64,000 bases of DNA from Owenia fusiformis (GCA_903813345.2 CAIIXF020000001.1:61955885-62019884), one strand, 5' to 3'; positions 48,201-60,412 are shown, counted from the stretch's first letter. Notes: generated by a model from the letters alone, not told the origin. Made by a program: numbers and translations.

Positions 48201-51200
48201 TTTGATTGAAATTTTATCATCATGGGTACTTCACTTGAAAGAAAACATATTGTCTTAATAAAAACACTGTCCAGAAAGTACTCATGGTGAAAGAATATAT
48301 GACCGTCTAAAATCACTTGCCATACTGCACATGGTCTTTTCATCAAAGTGCATCCTGACCTTAATTCATTTTTAGATCTTTCATATAAACAAATACTTTG
48401 TCTACCTGTCCATCCGATGCTATTAGCAAAATCCCCTATTTCTGCATCTTTCTTTTGTATCTAGTACTTGTATCTACAACTATTTTTGAGGTTATGAGTA
48501 TTGGCTATCAATTGGCTATCAATTTCTAATTTTTTCTTCAACATGTATTGTAATGACTTCAGTATGAATGAAATGTCCCCTGGTCTTCTGGTCTTGGATT
48601 GTGATATTGGTTCTTGAATGGTGGGGGGAAAGGGGGTATTAGACATTGTTTCTTTTCATGTTAGATCATGGTTTTGGGCTATATGGGGTTTGTTTTTCTT
48701 GACTGGTATGCACTTAGAGTTTGCTTTTTCTTGCTAAGTTCCATTACAACTGTTGGTCCTTTCCCTTTGGCACTAGTGCTTATATATTTGTATGAGTACT
48801 TGTATCTACAACTATTTTTCATGTTATGAGTATTGGCTATCGATTTCTAATTTTTTTTTCAACATGTATTGTAATGACTTCAATATGAATGAAATGTCCC
48901 TTGGTGTTCTGGTCTTGGAGACTGCACTTAGAGTTTGCTTTTCCTTGCTAAGTTCCATTACAACTGTTGGTCCTTTCCCTTTGGCACTTGTGCTTATATA
49001 TTTTGTCTATTCTTGTAAAGAGAATTAGTGATCTTCAAAGAAATTGGCAATTTTTCCTTCAATTTCAAGTGGAAACATACACGATTAATTATAAGCTAAG
49101 AACTACTAGATCAACCCACCCACCCAACCATTCAAATGTGTGTCATTGTTTAACAGTTAGCTTAATCGTTCCATTTATGTTTTATAAAAAATGTCTATGT
49201 AGTAATTATAATTCCTTACCTCATTATTTTTAAAACCTTTATATCACTTTATAAGTAATCATTATTAAGATTTATCAAACAAATCAGTACGCAAAATCCC
49301 AAGATGACCGTGCGATGCCACCAGGCGCTGTAAGATAATCGTACGATGACCGGACGGGACACGGGGTAGGCACCGATGAGTTTAGTTGAGAAAAAATCGC
49401 TAAGACATCGGCAACTTTTATCTCCGTGATAAAACTCTGCCGGCGCCCGTACGATGTCTAATAAAATTAGTACCGTGGGTACTGGGCTCACATGGTGACA
49501 GAAAAAAACGGATATAATTTTTTGCTGATTTTTTGTTACAAAATTATTTCAAGCCATCTGTCTCTCAGTCAATTAAAATGGCTGAAAAAAAAACGGATAT
49601 AATTTTTTGCCAATAATTTGTAACAAAATTATTTCATACAACTACTCTTTACAGTGACATGGCTTTTTGCAATGCAAGACACCTGAAATTACTTGTAAAG
49701 CTAGGAAATGGGCCAAAATTGAATTTCGCGAGACAAAAATGGCGACCATTTTGAAATCAGGCAAATTTTTGAACCAGGAGTCATAGGGGAGTTTTTTGTA
49801 TTGATTTTGAACAAAAATAACTTGAAACTGGAATCCTATCGACAGAGGTTTTAAGCAAATGGTCCAAAAGAGGATTTCGCGAGACAGATGGACAAATCAA
49901 TGTTAACTAAAATGGCTGAAAATAAAAAAACGGATATAATATTTTGCCGATTTTTTGTAAAAAAATTATTTCATACAACTGCCTTTTACAGTGACATGGC
50001 TTTTTACAATGCAGGACAGCTGAAATTATTTGTAAAGCTAGGAAATGGGCAAAAAGTGAATTTAGCGAAACAAGAATGGCAACCATTCCATGTTAACTAA
50101 AATGGCTGAAAATAAATAAATGGATATAATTTTTCGCTGATTTTTCGTAACAAAATTATTTCATACATCTACTCTTTACATTGACATGGATTTTTACAAT
50201 GTAGGACACTTGAAATTATTTGTAAAGCTAGGAAATGGGTCAAAAGTGAATTTCGCGAGACAAAAATGGCGGCCATTTTGAAAATAGGCGAGCTTTTGAA
50301 CCAGGAGTCATAGGGGAGTTTTCTGAATTGATGTTGAACAGAAATAACTTAAAACAGGAATCCTATCGACAGAGGTTTTAAAACGTGCCACAGAAAGTGG
50401 ATTTCGCGAGTCAGATAGACAAATCAATGTTAACTAAAATGGCTGAAAATAAAAAAACGGATACAATTTTTCGCTGATTTTTTGTAACAAAATTATTTCA
50501 TATATCTACCCTTTACATTGACATGGATTTTTACAATGTAGGACACCTGAAATTATTTGTAAAGCTAGGAAATGGGTCAAAAGTGAATTTCGTTCAGACA
50601 AAAGTGACGGCCATTTTGAAAATAGCCGAGCTTTTGAACCAAGAGCCATACGAGAGTTTTTTGTATTGATGTTGAACAAAAATAACTTAAAATGGGAATC
50701 CTATCAACAGAGGGTTTAAGGTAAATGATGCAAAAGTGAATTTTGCGAGACAGATGGACAAACCAATGTTAACTATAAAATGGCTGAAAATAAATAAATG
50801 GATATAATTTTAGCTGATTTTTCGTAACAAAATTATTTCATACATCTACTCTTTACTTTGCAATGGATTTCTACAATGTAGGACACTTGAAATTATTTGT
50901 AAAGCTAGGAAATGGGTCAAAAGTGAATTTCGCGAGACAAAAATGGCGGCCATTTTGAAAATAGGCGAGCTTTTGAACCAGGAGTCATAGGGGAGTTTTC
51001 TGAATTCATGTTGAACAGAAATAACTTAATACAGGAATCCTATCGACAGAGGTTTTAAAACGTGCCACTGTTATTGACAGAAAGTGGATTTCGCGAGTCA
51101 GATAGACAAATCAATGTTAACTAAAATGGCTGAAAATAAAAAAATGGATACAATTTTTCGCTGATTTTTTGTAACAAAATTATTGTATATATCTAATCTT

Positions 51201-54200
51201 TACATTGACATGGATTTTTACAATGTAGGACACCTGAAATTATTTGTAAAGCTAGGAAATGGGCCAAAAGTGAATTTCGCGAGACAAAAGTGACGGCCAT
51301 TTTAAAAATAGGCGAGCTTTTGAACCAGGAGTCATAGGGGGTTTTCTGTATTGATGTTGAACAGAAATAACTTAAAACGGGAATCCTATCGACAGAGGTT
51401 AGCTAGGAAATGGGCTAAAAGTGAATTTCGCGAGACAAAAGTGACGGCCATTTTGAAAATAGGCGAGCTTTTGAACCAGGAGTCATAGGGGGGTTTTCTG
51501 TATTGATGTTGAACAGAAATAACTTAAAACAGGAATCCTATCGACAGAGGTTTTAAAACGTGCCACTATTGTTGACGGATGGACGGACAGACGGACGGAC
51601 AGACGGACGGACGGACGGACAGACAGACGGACAAGTGAGTGATTGCAAAAGCTCACCATGTGAGCTAATAAAAATCAGCCGATGATCGCCTGGCGCAGTT
51701 ACGATGCCCTGGCTCGCCGGCCAATTTTGAACAAAATACTCATCAGCCGGGCGCCGTAGTGAAAATCGGAGCCTATGTGACCAAGGCATTACATAAAGAT
51801 CAGTCTTTAAGAGAATGTTTCTTGCAAGGGAAATGTACAGCCGTTTGCTTATGCAAAATTTGCTTGTATGTCTGAGGTGAGTATATCTACATGCAAGTAG
51901 TGTTTGAAAATATGTTGGCAATATGTAATGCAGCGAAAGGATTTGATATTATAATATTCAGTGGACCAACTTCATGTACAACTGTTTGAGTTAACAAAGT
52001 GAAATTTTGATACCTGTCAAATTTTAAGAAATCACAGCAATATATCCTAGTGAGGTTGTCTTCACTTGAGTAGAGGGGACAGCCTAGAGTCTTGTCTTTG
52101 CTTACTGTATAGGGGATCTCCTGTTCCTCAAAGTAGGTTTTTGCAGCAATCTCCTCAGTCTCAACACCAACCACTGTGTAACCCTGGTCACTCAACCTAC
52201 AACATGAAGCACAATATGTAAGCCTGGTCACTTAACCTACAACATGTAACCCCATGTGTAACCCTGGTCACTCAACCTACAACATGTAACCCTATGTGTA
52301 ACCCATGTCACTGTAAACCCATGTGTAACCCTGGTCACTCAACCTACAACATGTAACTCCATGTGTAGCCCTGGTCACTCAACCTAATTGTAACCCTATG
52401 TGTAGCCCTGGTCACTCAACTTACAACATGTAACCCTATGTGTAACCCATGTCACTCAACCTACAACATGTAAACCCATGTGTAACCCTGGTCACTCAAC
52501 CTACAACATGTAACTCCATGTGTAACCCTGGTCACTCAACCTACAACATGACACTCAATGTGTAACCCTGGTCGCTTAACCTACAACATGTAACCCTATG
52601 TGTAACCCTGGTCACCCAAACTACAACATGTAACTCCATGTGCAGCCCTGATCACTCAACCTACAACATGTAAAACCATGTGTAACCCTGATCACGCATC
52701 CTACAACATGTAACTCCATGTGCAGCCCTGGTCACTCAACCTACAACCTGTTAAACCATGTGTAACCCTGTTCACTCAACCTACAACATGTAACCCCATG
52801 TGTAAGCCTGGACACTCAACCTACAGCATGTAATTCCATGTGTAACCCTGGTCATTCAACCTACAACATGTAACTCCATGTGTAACCCTTGACACTCAAC
52901 CTACAACATGTAACTCCATGTGCAAACCTGAGGCCTTATCACGCGCTCGTCGCAAGATTTGCGTTTGCGTCTGCATTGCGTTTGCAAATCGACAATTTGC
53001 GCTAGCCAACTCCTACATTGGGTCTTATCACGGGATTGTTGCAACGCAGATCGCAACGTATCTGGTAGTTTACCACATGCGATCGCAATAATGTAGACTT
53101 CCAACTAAACATAAATTGGTGGGGAAATACTGTTAATGAGTACAGTGCCCATGTCACAGAACTTTTTTGATGCCCATTGACTTACCGGGCCTTATACAAA
53201 TACTTATCTCGAAATGAGTTTTACTTTTAAATGTAGAAAGTGATTATTTCAGTCAAAAACTATAAACGTGTAAAGATATCACACATCATCACTGATCTTT
53301 AAGTTCAATTTTCATGGGATTTATTTCTAAGTATATCACACTCGTCAGAACACACTCTCACCCTAGTGCACCCTCATGAGTAACTCTAACCAGAGTACAC
53401 CCTAGTCATCTGGTGAAAGTATGTACTATCAAGGGTTCACCCAGGTTGCGGGTTTGAGTATGTATGACGTGGCTTTAAACGGGAGGATGGACCAACGGAC
53501 GGACGGACAGATGGACAGACCAACGGACGGACACCTGGTCGATCCCATAGGCTCACTGTGTGAGCCAAAAAAGAGTGTACTGAGAAGGATGCGCTCAGAT
53601 AAGAGCCTGTTCAGACGAAACTTTACTCAGTTTAGAGCATGTAATGACAAAGGTGCACTCGGATAAGATTGTGTACTGACTGACGAATGTGCACTCTGGT
53701 GAGAGGGTGTATTGATATTCAACGACGTTTAGGAGTCAAATCATAATATCAGAATGTTTGCTTCTAGATGGCATCCGCTCCTAGACATAGTCCACAGTCA
53801 TTTATTTACATCTAAATAAAAGTATCGTGAGTGTAAAGGACGTTTGCATTTTCCAGTAAAAATCAAATATTCCACCATTTATGTTAAAACTATTTCAGTG
53901 CGATCGAAACCCCCAATTAGCAAATACTGATTTGCGTTCAATGGGGGGAGGGGTCAATGTAATTTCTCATTTAATTTCAAAATACCCCCAAGGGTGTTTA
54001 CTTCAAGGGAAAGTATAATTTCAAGTTGACCTTGGCCAAGGGTGTCATTAAGCGAAATAGAAATACCTTGATTCACTCAATATCTGTCAAAAATTACAAT
54101 ATACTGTATTCCAATTAAGTCCCTACTTGTCATTTGTAAGTTGCCTGTTGCAAAGAACCTAAAAGTTATGCCCAATTTTAGCAATGCTGGAATGAACGTA

Positions 54201-57200
54201 GTGTTTTGTTTTCTTGGATTTGCGATCAAAATTTGGATTTAATTATAGAATTCAAAGATTTTAAAGGCTCCTCATACCTTTTAACTTTTTATTACACAGT
54301 CGCCTTTAGAAAAGATCATACTTCGCAATCAATAAAGAAACCCCTAGATTGACACATTTAAAATAGATAACAAGTGTCTTAAAGATTGGTAATATTTGCG
54401 ATTGATTTGCGGCAGGGTAAGAGCTATCGCAACTTTTTGGTCTGTTGCGAATGAAACATCATTGAAACACATTGAAACAATTAGATTGACAAGAAGTTTG
54501 CTATAGGAATTATATGTGTCATCAACGTCGTCAAGTCTTTGCAAGTCTGGAAAGGAGTAGTTTTTAAAATCATTGAGGAAAGCCTCGGGATCGAAAGACT
54601 TATAACTCCTGTATGTAAATAGTCTTGGGTTTGGCTGGTGATAGAAAGCCCTTCAGGACTGTGGATACACAGTGATGAAAATCAATCAGCCCAGTGGCAT
54701 AGGCATCTGTTAGTGTAAATCATTGACTCCTGTTACTTAGTATGATGTCCAAAATAGATGGGGCTCCCTTGAAGCAGGTTGCACAAGTGCTTATATATTG
54801 CAGTATCTACAATTGTTTTTTAGATCCAAGGTGTCGCATAAATCGCATAAAGGTCTCCCTTTGGATTCAGGTGGGTTTAAATCCATATTCAGATCTCCAG
54901 GAACTAGGTGATCTGATTTGGTAAGGCACTTGTCCAGTGCAAGTGATAGATCCTGTGTAAAAAGTAAAGGATCTCCTGAAGGGGGTCTATAAGCAGCTGT
55001 TATAATCCATTTACGATTATTTATTGTGGCTTCAAGGATATAATAGTCTCCAGTTTTGAAGGTTGTAGATTCTTGAGTTGGCTACTTGGAATATCATCCC
55101 TCATATAAAGGAGTAGACCATGTCCACTGATTGATCTATCCTCTTGGTAGAGTTTGTAGCATGGGACACTGAATTGTTGGCTTGGGAAAGAATCATCCAA
55201 CTTGGATTCTGATTTGACTAGCAAGTCGGCTGACTGTTCTGATAGGAACAATTTTATTTCCGGCCTTGAATTTGTTCCTAATACTGTTTATATTTAAGTG
55301 TGCGAAGATGAAGTTTTTGGGGTATTTGTTTCTAACTTCCTGTATGTATGACACTGTGGGGATATCTTCATGAGTGTCTTCATTAGAGGAATGTATGGAA
55401 GACAGGTTGAGTTGAAAAAACAGTCTGTAAAATTAAAAGCGGTGCATGTGGGGCATACTGAGTTAAATGTTCCTGATTGACATAGTTTGTTTAATCATTG
55501 GGCGATACGGAACCACATTTAATGTGAACTCAGTGATAGCATGAATCGCATTCCAGGGCAACAGGTTTTTACAAGAATGCAGAAAGAAGTAGCAAGCAGG
55601 GTAAAGTGTTTGAGCGAGACCCAAATATTCACCAATATTCATCTTTCCACCAGATGTGAAGCAAATCTGTCCACTAGTACTCGAGTTATCTTCCAGACGA
55701 TTGGACGGACAGACAAATGGACGGAGGGCTTCACTATATCCCTACTGAACTTTGGGACGTTCATTGGGATGATGATACTCCTGGATTACTTAGTACAAAT
55801 TTTCAGTGAATTTGAGTCATCAATTACTCAGATGCGAGTAGTTAGTTACCAGTTTCGCCACCAGGTGACTGATTCTGGGAATTAACATGGCAGGGTATTA
55901 CAAAATTCCCTTAAACTTGAAAATGCATCAGTTTTAGTGGTTTTACTTTTCATATTACCATTATGTATCTGATGTTATACAAATTAAAATATGTCCAGTA
56001 AAAGAAAATATTATCTGCCCAACACAAGAACAGATATTTCACTTTTTGTGGTTTTACAACATGGGGTCTATGGGGAATCTCCCCGACCTAGAAGTCACAT
56101 TTTCAAAGTTGAAAAACTCTTTTCAAAACCACATTTCTTGATGTAATTTTACATGTAGATTCCAAATATGACATCAGTTTGAATTTTTAATGACGTAAAT
56201 CAAGATTATTTCTACTCACATCTGGGATATTGCCAAGGAAATACTTGTCAAAAAGCGATTCATTTTTTGGGACACCCCAATAAATGTCCATCATGAGAAG
56301 AGAAACTGTGAAACATAATGTAACAGGTTTAGGATTTTTATGTAAGATTTCTTCAGAGTGACAAGAATCTGTATACTTTCTAGCTTCATTGTATTTTCAT
56401 CAGTCATTACCAAATAAAGAGACCGAATGATCAAATGATTTACATGTTTTATGTTGCATCTTACCATTTCATGTCAACAGCTTTTCCACAAAGAGGAACA
56501 AGAATCCTGAGGGTTGGCTTGCCTCGTGTTAACGTCTTTAAGTACTTTTTAAGGTACCTGAAATAATGCATATTTATTGCAATTTATATCAGCACCCATT
56601 TCCTTTGCTCGCTTAATTGCAACAGAAATATCAACCAGAACAACGGCAACGCCAAAGCGTAGCGAATCCCATCGAACAGAAATGGCTGGCATTTTTACAA
56701 ACGAATAGCAAATATCATAAAACAACACACCAGAAAGGCCACCATTTTCAAAATGATTGCTCTCTAGCCAAGTTGTCATCAGAAGAAATAATATGCTTTT
56801 AAGTAGCCACCTCTAAAATTTTTAAAAAATCACACATGTACTTGTAAAACCAGAACAACGGCAACGCCAAAGCGCAGCGAATCCCATCGAACAGAAATGG
56901 CTAGCATTTTTACAAACGAAGCGCAAATATCATAAAACAACACACCAGAAAGGCCACCATTTTCAAAATGGTTCCTCACTAGCCAAGTTGTCATCAGAAG
57001 AAATAATATGCTTTTAAGTAGCCACCTCTAAAATTTTTGAAAAATCGCACACGTACTTGTAAAATAACACACATAAAAATGGTGGCCATTTTTCAAAATG
57101 GCCGACTACTCCCCAAAGTTTTATTAGACAATGTGCCATGCTTAAAGTATTCACATATCAAATATGAACAAAATCGCTCCACTACTTTTCGAGTTATAGT

Positions 57201-59637
57201 AGAATACGTTAAAATGGCGGACATTTTTCAAAATGGCCACCTTCTACCAAAAGCGTCATTAGAAATAGACGGTGTACCATGCTTATAGTATTTACATACC
57301 AAATATGAACAAAATCGCTCCACTACTTTTCGAGTTATAGTAAAGTACGTTAAAATGGCGGCCATTTTTCAAAATGGCCGCCTTCTAACAAAAGTGTCTT
57401 TAGACAGTGTGCAATGCTTATAGTATTCACACACCAAATATGAACAAAATCGCTCCACTATTTTTTGAGTTACAGCAAAAATCGTAAAATGACGAGTAAA
57501 GGCCGCCATTTTTCAAGATGGCTGCCATGTGCTTTTTTAATATCTACATTTGTAGCATTATTAATGTCCTTTATAATTTTTTTACATTTAAAACATATTG
57601 CTATTACAGTTTTACATATTGCACCTAAATTACTGTAAAATCGTCACTAAAATGGCCGCCATTTTGAAATGAGTGGCCATTTTGAAAATCGGCTTTCGAG
57701 CAGAACTTCTACCCCCATAAGGTATATGTGTACAAAATATGAACAAAATCGGGCCAACGGTATTTGAGTTATTGCCCGGACGGACAGACGGACGGACGTA
57801 CGTACGGACGGACGTACGTACGGACGGACGGACGGACGGAGGCGTTTCCTATATCCCTCCGAACTTCGTTCGATGGGATAATAACACACATAAAAATGGT
57901 TTCCATTTTTCAAAATGGCTGACTACTCCCCAAAGTTTTATTAGACAATGTGCCATGCTTAAAGTATTCACATATCAAATATGAACAAAATCGCTCCACT
58001 ACTTTTCGAGTTATAGTAAAATACGTTAAAATGGCGGCCATTTTTCAAAATGGCCACCTTCTACCAAAAGTGTCATTAGAAATAGACAGTGTGCCATGCT
58101 TATAGTATTCACATACCAAATATGAACAAAATCGCTCCACTACTTTTCAAGTTATAGTAAAATACGTTAAAATGGCGGCCATTTTTCAAAATTTTTTTCA
58201 AAATGGCTGCCTTCTACCAAAAGTGTCATAGGACAGTGTGCCATGCTTATAGTATTCACATACCAAATATGAACAAAATCGCTCCACTACTTTTCAAGTT
58301 ATAGTAAAAGACGTTAAAATGGCGGCCATTTTTCAATTTTTTTTTCAAAATGGCCGCCTTCTACCCAAAGTGTCATAGGACAGTGTGCCATGCTTATAGT
58401 ATTCACATACCAAATATGAACAAAATCGCTCCACTACTTTTCGAGTTATAGTAAAATACGTTAAAATGGCGGCAATTTTTCAAAATGGCCGCCTTCTACC
58501 AAAAGTGTCTTTAGACAGTGTGCAATGCTTATAGTATTCACATACCAAATATGAACAAAATCGCTCCACTATTTTTTGAGTTACAGCAAAAATCGTAAAA
58601 TGACGAGTAAAGGCCGCCATTTTTCAAGATGGCTGCCATGTGCTTCTTTAATATCTACATTTGTAGCATTATTAATGCCCCTTATAATTTTTTTACATTT
58701 AAAACATATTGCTATTACAGTTTTACATATAGCACCTAAATTACTGTAAAATCGGCACTAAAATGGCCGCCATTTTGAAATGAGCGGCCATTTTGAAAAT
58801 CGGCTTTCGAGCAGAACTTCTACCCCCATAGGGTATATGTGTACAAAATATGAACAAAATCGGGCCAACGGTATTTGAGTTATTGCCCGGACGGACGGAC
58901 GTACGGACGGACGGACGGAGGCGTTCCCTATATCCCTCCGAACTTCGTTCAATGAGATAATTACACAAAATATTGGACATGTAACTGAAATTTAAAAAAA
59001 GAAGTCATTTAAACTAGTTCAACTTAAAAACTAGTAAGTTCATCTCTCAGATTTATATAGTATCTTTTTAACACTTTATTATTTTTTTCAGAGAAAACAA
59101 TTGACTTTATTGACTCTTTCGACCTACCTGTATCCACAAGTCTTTCAAGATTGAATTTTAATAAAATTGTTTTCTCTGAAGAAATGTATAAAGTGTTTAA
59201 AATATTGCCCATCTCTACAAGGGAGCGCAGCGAATGAGTGAAGATCGGCTATATCTAAGAGTGGATGAAAATGATAGCCAAGAAAATCATAGGATATCAT
59301 ATTTTTTATCCTATGGTCAATATTTTTGTATGGACTTAAAGTAATTAGACCTAAAAGTTGTTGTTTTCTATTTTTCATTTTATTTTCTGTGAACTTATTC
59401 TTACAAAATGATTGTAGGGAAAAAATGTAACTCATTTTTACTGAGCACATTACCTTGGAACTATATTGTCAAACAGACAATTGCAAGTGGTTATCACAAT
59501 TTTTAAAAAAAAATTCCAATTTTTTCATTTCTCATACTTACTTATGAACGTCGTTCTTATGCCAATGTAGAGTGCCTTTCTCCCAACATGTTCTCCAGTA
59601 CTCTGACAAGTTGCGATTACTCGCAATAGAATGCTCT
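45285..59637 (-). CDS. TPMT-like methyltransferase, gene B (6 exons recognised)
   Basis: A second TPMT-family gene. Exons: 59542-59637, 56465-56557, 52014-52196, 46912-46986, 46320-46450, 45285-45583. Landmarks: [70 protein letters not shown] and FGEQHRAW. Exon 3 (183 nt) equals gene A exons 3+4, and exon 5 (131 nt) equals gene A exons 6+7, so the two genes differ by two introns at precise positions. The intron after exon 4 uses a GC donor (CCCAG/GCAAGT). The first listed exon has a good acceptor (TTGTTTCAG), so an upstream exon with the start codon is probable; otherwise ATG at 59658 could serve. The family's usual end is near [10 protein letters not shown], but the frame stays open about 55 codons to a TGA at 45285; a donor at AAG/GTACAC or a C-terminal extension are alternatives. 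Introns carry many repeats. Confidence 0.85.
46353..46770 (-). repeat. 143-bp tandem triplication of gene B exon 5 acceptor region
   Basis: The functional exon 5 (5' edge at 46450) is followed upstream by two additional copies of its first ~98 nt, with intact AG acceptors at 46593 and 46736 (period exactly 143). The copies lack the 3' part of the exon and its donor. In the exon frame the middle copy meets a TGA after about 10 codons. The outer copy stays open for over 30 codons, with TPMT-like residues (YCQALLSLI and YNGPPHQ). Confidence 0.93.
47300..47840. mobile_element. GC-rich MITE-like block with CGTACGG motifs
   Basis: Within intron 3 of gene B, GC-rich segments (CATCGGCCGATTTCTAAATC, GACCGGGCGCCGGTG, CGTACGGTGCCCGC and its near-inverse GACCGTACGGCACCC) stand out from AT-rich surroundings and are partly self-complementary. 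Similar motifs recur at about 49300-49460 and 51675-51790. A short 72-codon frame crossing it is not convincing. Confidence 0.45.
48455..49012 (-). pseudogene. Tandemly duplicated relic, perhaps LINE ORF1-derived
   Basis: Two copies about 325 bp apart share the stretches GTACTTGTATCTACAACTAT, CAACATGTATTGTAATGACT and TTAGAGTTTGCTTTTTCTTG. On the minus strand both encode related peptide pieces ([20 protein letters not shown] and [13 protein letters not shown]), interrupted by stops and frameshifts. The basic, helical look fits a retroelement ORF1-like protein, but I cannot name the family. Confidence 0.4.
49467..51670 (+). mobile_element. GCTCACATGGTGA element with about six ~350-bp units and a GGAC microsatellite
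   Basis: It starts like the 44413 copy and runs through repeated units, each carrying ATGGCTGAAAATAAA, TACAATGTAGGACAC, AAGCTAGGAAATGGG, GAATTTCGCGAGACA, GAACCAGGAGTCATAGG and CCTATCGACAGAGG. It ends with GACGGACGGACAGACGG-type microsatellite (51577-51632) and GCTCACCATGTGAGCT at 51651-51666, which pairs with the starting GCTCACATGGTGA. Short frames in units ([11 protein letters not shown]) are by-products. It lies in intron 3 of gene B. Confidence 0.85.
51671..51792. mobile_element. Small GC-rich MITE (GATGATCGCCTGGCGC)
   Basis: A 120-bp GC-rich segment next to the preceding microsatellite contains ATCAGCCGATGATCGCC and CATCAGCCGGGCGCCG, and ends ATCGGAGCCTATGTGACCAA GGCATT, resembling the inverse end of the 15795-15909 hairpin (ATCGGAGCAAATATGACCCA). 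Confidence 0.45.
52197..52930 (-). repeat. 40-bp minisatellite carrying the exon 3 splice acceptor (gene B intron 2)
   Basis: About 18 units of 40 bp directly adjoin gene B exon 3. Read on the minus strand each unit contains CATGTTGTAG followed by GTTGAGTGACCAGGGTTACAC, i.e. the AG acceptor plus the first ~21 nt of exon 3, and then ATGGAGTTA-like linker. Units vary at a few positions, and some lack part of the motif. Splicing to any upstream unit and reading through would meet an in-frame TAG formed by the next acceptor (TTG TAG). Confidence 0.95.
52931..54340. other. Non-coding stretch with repeat fragments in gene B intron 2
   Basis: No gene was recognised. At 52940-53095 lies a block with alternating GCGTTTGC/TTGCGATCG motifs (CGCAAGATTTGCGTTTGCG, TTGCAACGCAGATCGCAACG). 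At 53485-53565 lies a degenerate GGAC microsatellite followed by GGCTCACTGTGTGAGCC, a perfect 8-bp-arm palindrome like the GCTCACATGGTGA family ends. Confidence 0.5.
54340..55420 (-). pseudogene. LINE endonuclease-domain relic
   Basis: Minus-strand fragments give the N-terminal apurinic-type endonuclease of LINE ORF2 in order: [16 protein letters not shown] (about 55310), [15 protein letters not shown] and [22 protein letters not shown] (55021-55251), [21 protein letters not shown] and [11 protein letters not shown] (about 54880-55010), then ILDIILSN-like remains. Glu of the SESKLD motif and Asn of GDLN match the catalytic pattern. Frameshifts and stops break the frame several times. It lies in intron 2 of gene B and has no RT domain attached. 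Confidence 0.8.
55827..56226. mobile_element. MITE (copy 2) of the CCCAGATGCGAGTAG family
   Basis: Homologous to 4094-4523 along its length, with start CTCAGATGCGAGTAG and end CTACTCACATCTGGG. It shares GGGTCTATGGGGAATCTCCC and TGACGTAAATCAAGATTATT. Non-coding. It lies in intron 2 of gene B, about 240 bp from exon 2. Confidence 0.75.
56633..57060 (+). repeat. 219-bp tandem duplication in gene B intron 1
   Basis: The block beginning CCAGAACAACGGCAACGCCA occurs at 56633 and 56852 with few differences, each running through AGAAAGGCCACCATTTTC and TAAGTAGCCACCTCTAAAA. The block also forms the start of the neighbouring ATGGCGGCCATTTTTC element. Confidence 0.85.
57037..58970 (+). mobile_element. 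Two tandem copies of an ATGGCGGCCATTTTTC element ending in GGAC microsatellites
   Basis: Each copy (about 57037-57880 and 57881-58965) consists of repeated ~140-bp units (AAAATGGCGGCCATTTTTCA, TGCCATGCTTATAGTATTCA, AAATATGAACAAAATCGCTC, TTTTCGAGTTATAGTAAAAT). Then come TTTGAGTTATTGCCCGGACG, a GGAC/GTAC-type microsatellite and the end CTATATCCCTCCGAACTTCG. The palindromic GGCGGCCATTTT motif alternates with its inverse. Minus-strand frames with [12 protein letters not shown] are translations of the microsatellite, not genes. Confidence 0.85.
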
Positions 59638-59768
59638 CTGAAACAATTGCAATACATTACGTTGGAAATAGTGATTATGTTATACAGTATATTTGCAAAA
59701 TGTAATTTCAGATACCATACTAGAGGGACTATTTGTAAAAAGGGGAGGGACTGGCACATTTCAAAAAC

Positions 59769-60412
59769 AAGGCATTAACATGACAAAATGTCACCACCTA
59801 GTCAGATTTGAATTCCTGAGAACTTTCATAACTTTATTTTGAAATATAATTGGTCAATTTGAAGCAAGTTGAAGGTCAAATATTTTTTTGATCTTGAGAA
59901 TGTCATTGAAGGTCAAATCTATAGTTAGATTTGAACCTTTGAGAACTTTTGAGAATTTTTAAGCAAGTTGAAAAAAAACCTTTTTGACCCTGAGAAGGTC
60001 ATTGTAGGTGAAATCTCAAATCTAAGACAGATTTGAACTTCTGAGAACTTGTAGTTGATTTTGAAAAATAATTGGTCAATTTGGAGCAAGTTGAAGGTCA
60101 AATATTTTTTTGATCTTGAGAATGTCATTGAAAAAATTTTGAAAAAATACCTTTTTTGTCCTTGAAAAGGTCACTGAAGGTCAAATCTTAAATATAAAAT
60201 CAGATTTAAACTTCTGAAAACTTTTAGATACTTTTGAAAAACAGTCTAAACAGTCTTTGTAATGTTATTAGAAGTTTTAAGAATTTGTTACAGACATCAT
60301 CCGCCACCCGCCGATCACCAATAGCCGATTGCCAACCACCACCCGCCAATCCCCGATCACCATCACAAAAAAACGGAGACCATATGTCATATGTCGCCAA
60401 CATAATTACTAT
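59769..60412 (+). repeat. GGTCAATTTGAAGCAAGTTG repeat element (copy 2)
   Basis: Homologous to 32051-32715, with the same internal sub-repeats and a C-rich end (GCCAACCACCACCCGCCAAT). The terminal hairpin is degraded here. It lies between the 3' end of gene C and the first recognised exon of gene B. Confidence 0.7.

Noticed and set aside
51887-52231. A single-exon 114-residue protein starting [11 protein letters not shown]
   Set aside because: The TPMT-like part begins at the splice acceptor (52196) and ends at a donor (52014). The flanking residues are intron translated in frame.
53421-53666. 81-codon frame with [15 protein letters not shown]
   Set aside because: It is a translation of degenerate GGAC microsatellite plus flanking repeat sequence.
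57647-58980. Minus-strand frames with [13 protein letters not shown] repeats
   Set aside because: They are produced by the GGAC microsatellite and carry no other protein-like sequence. The same applies to 51553-51921.
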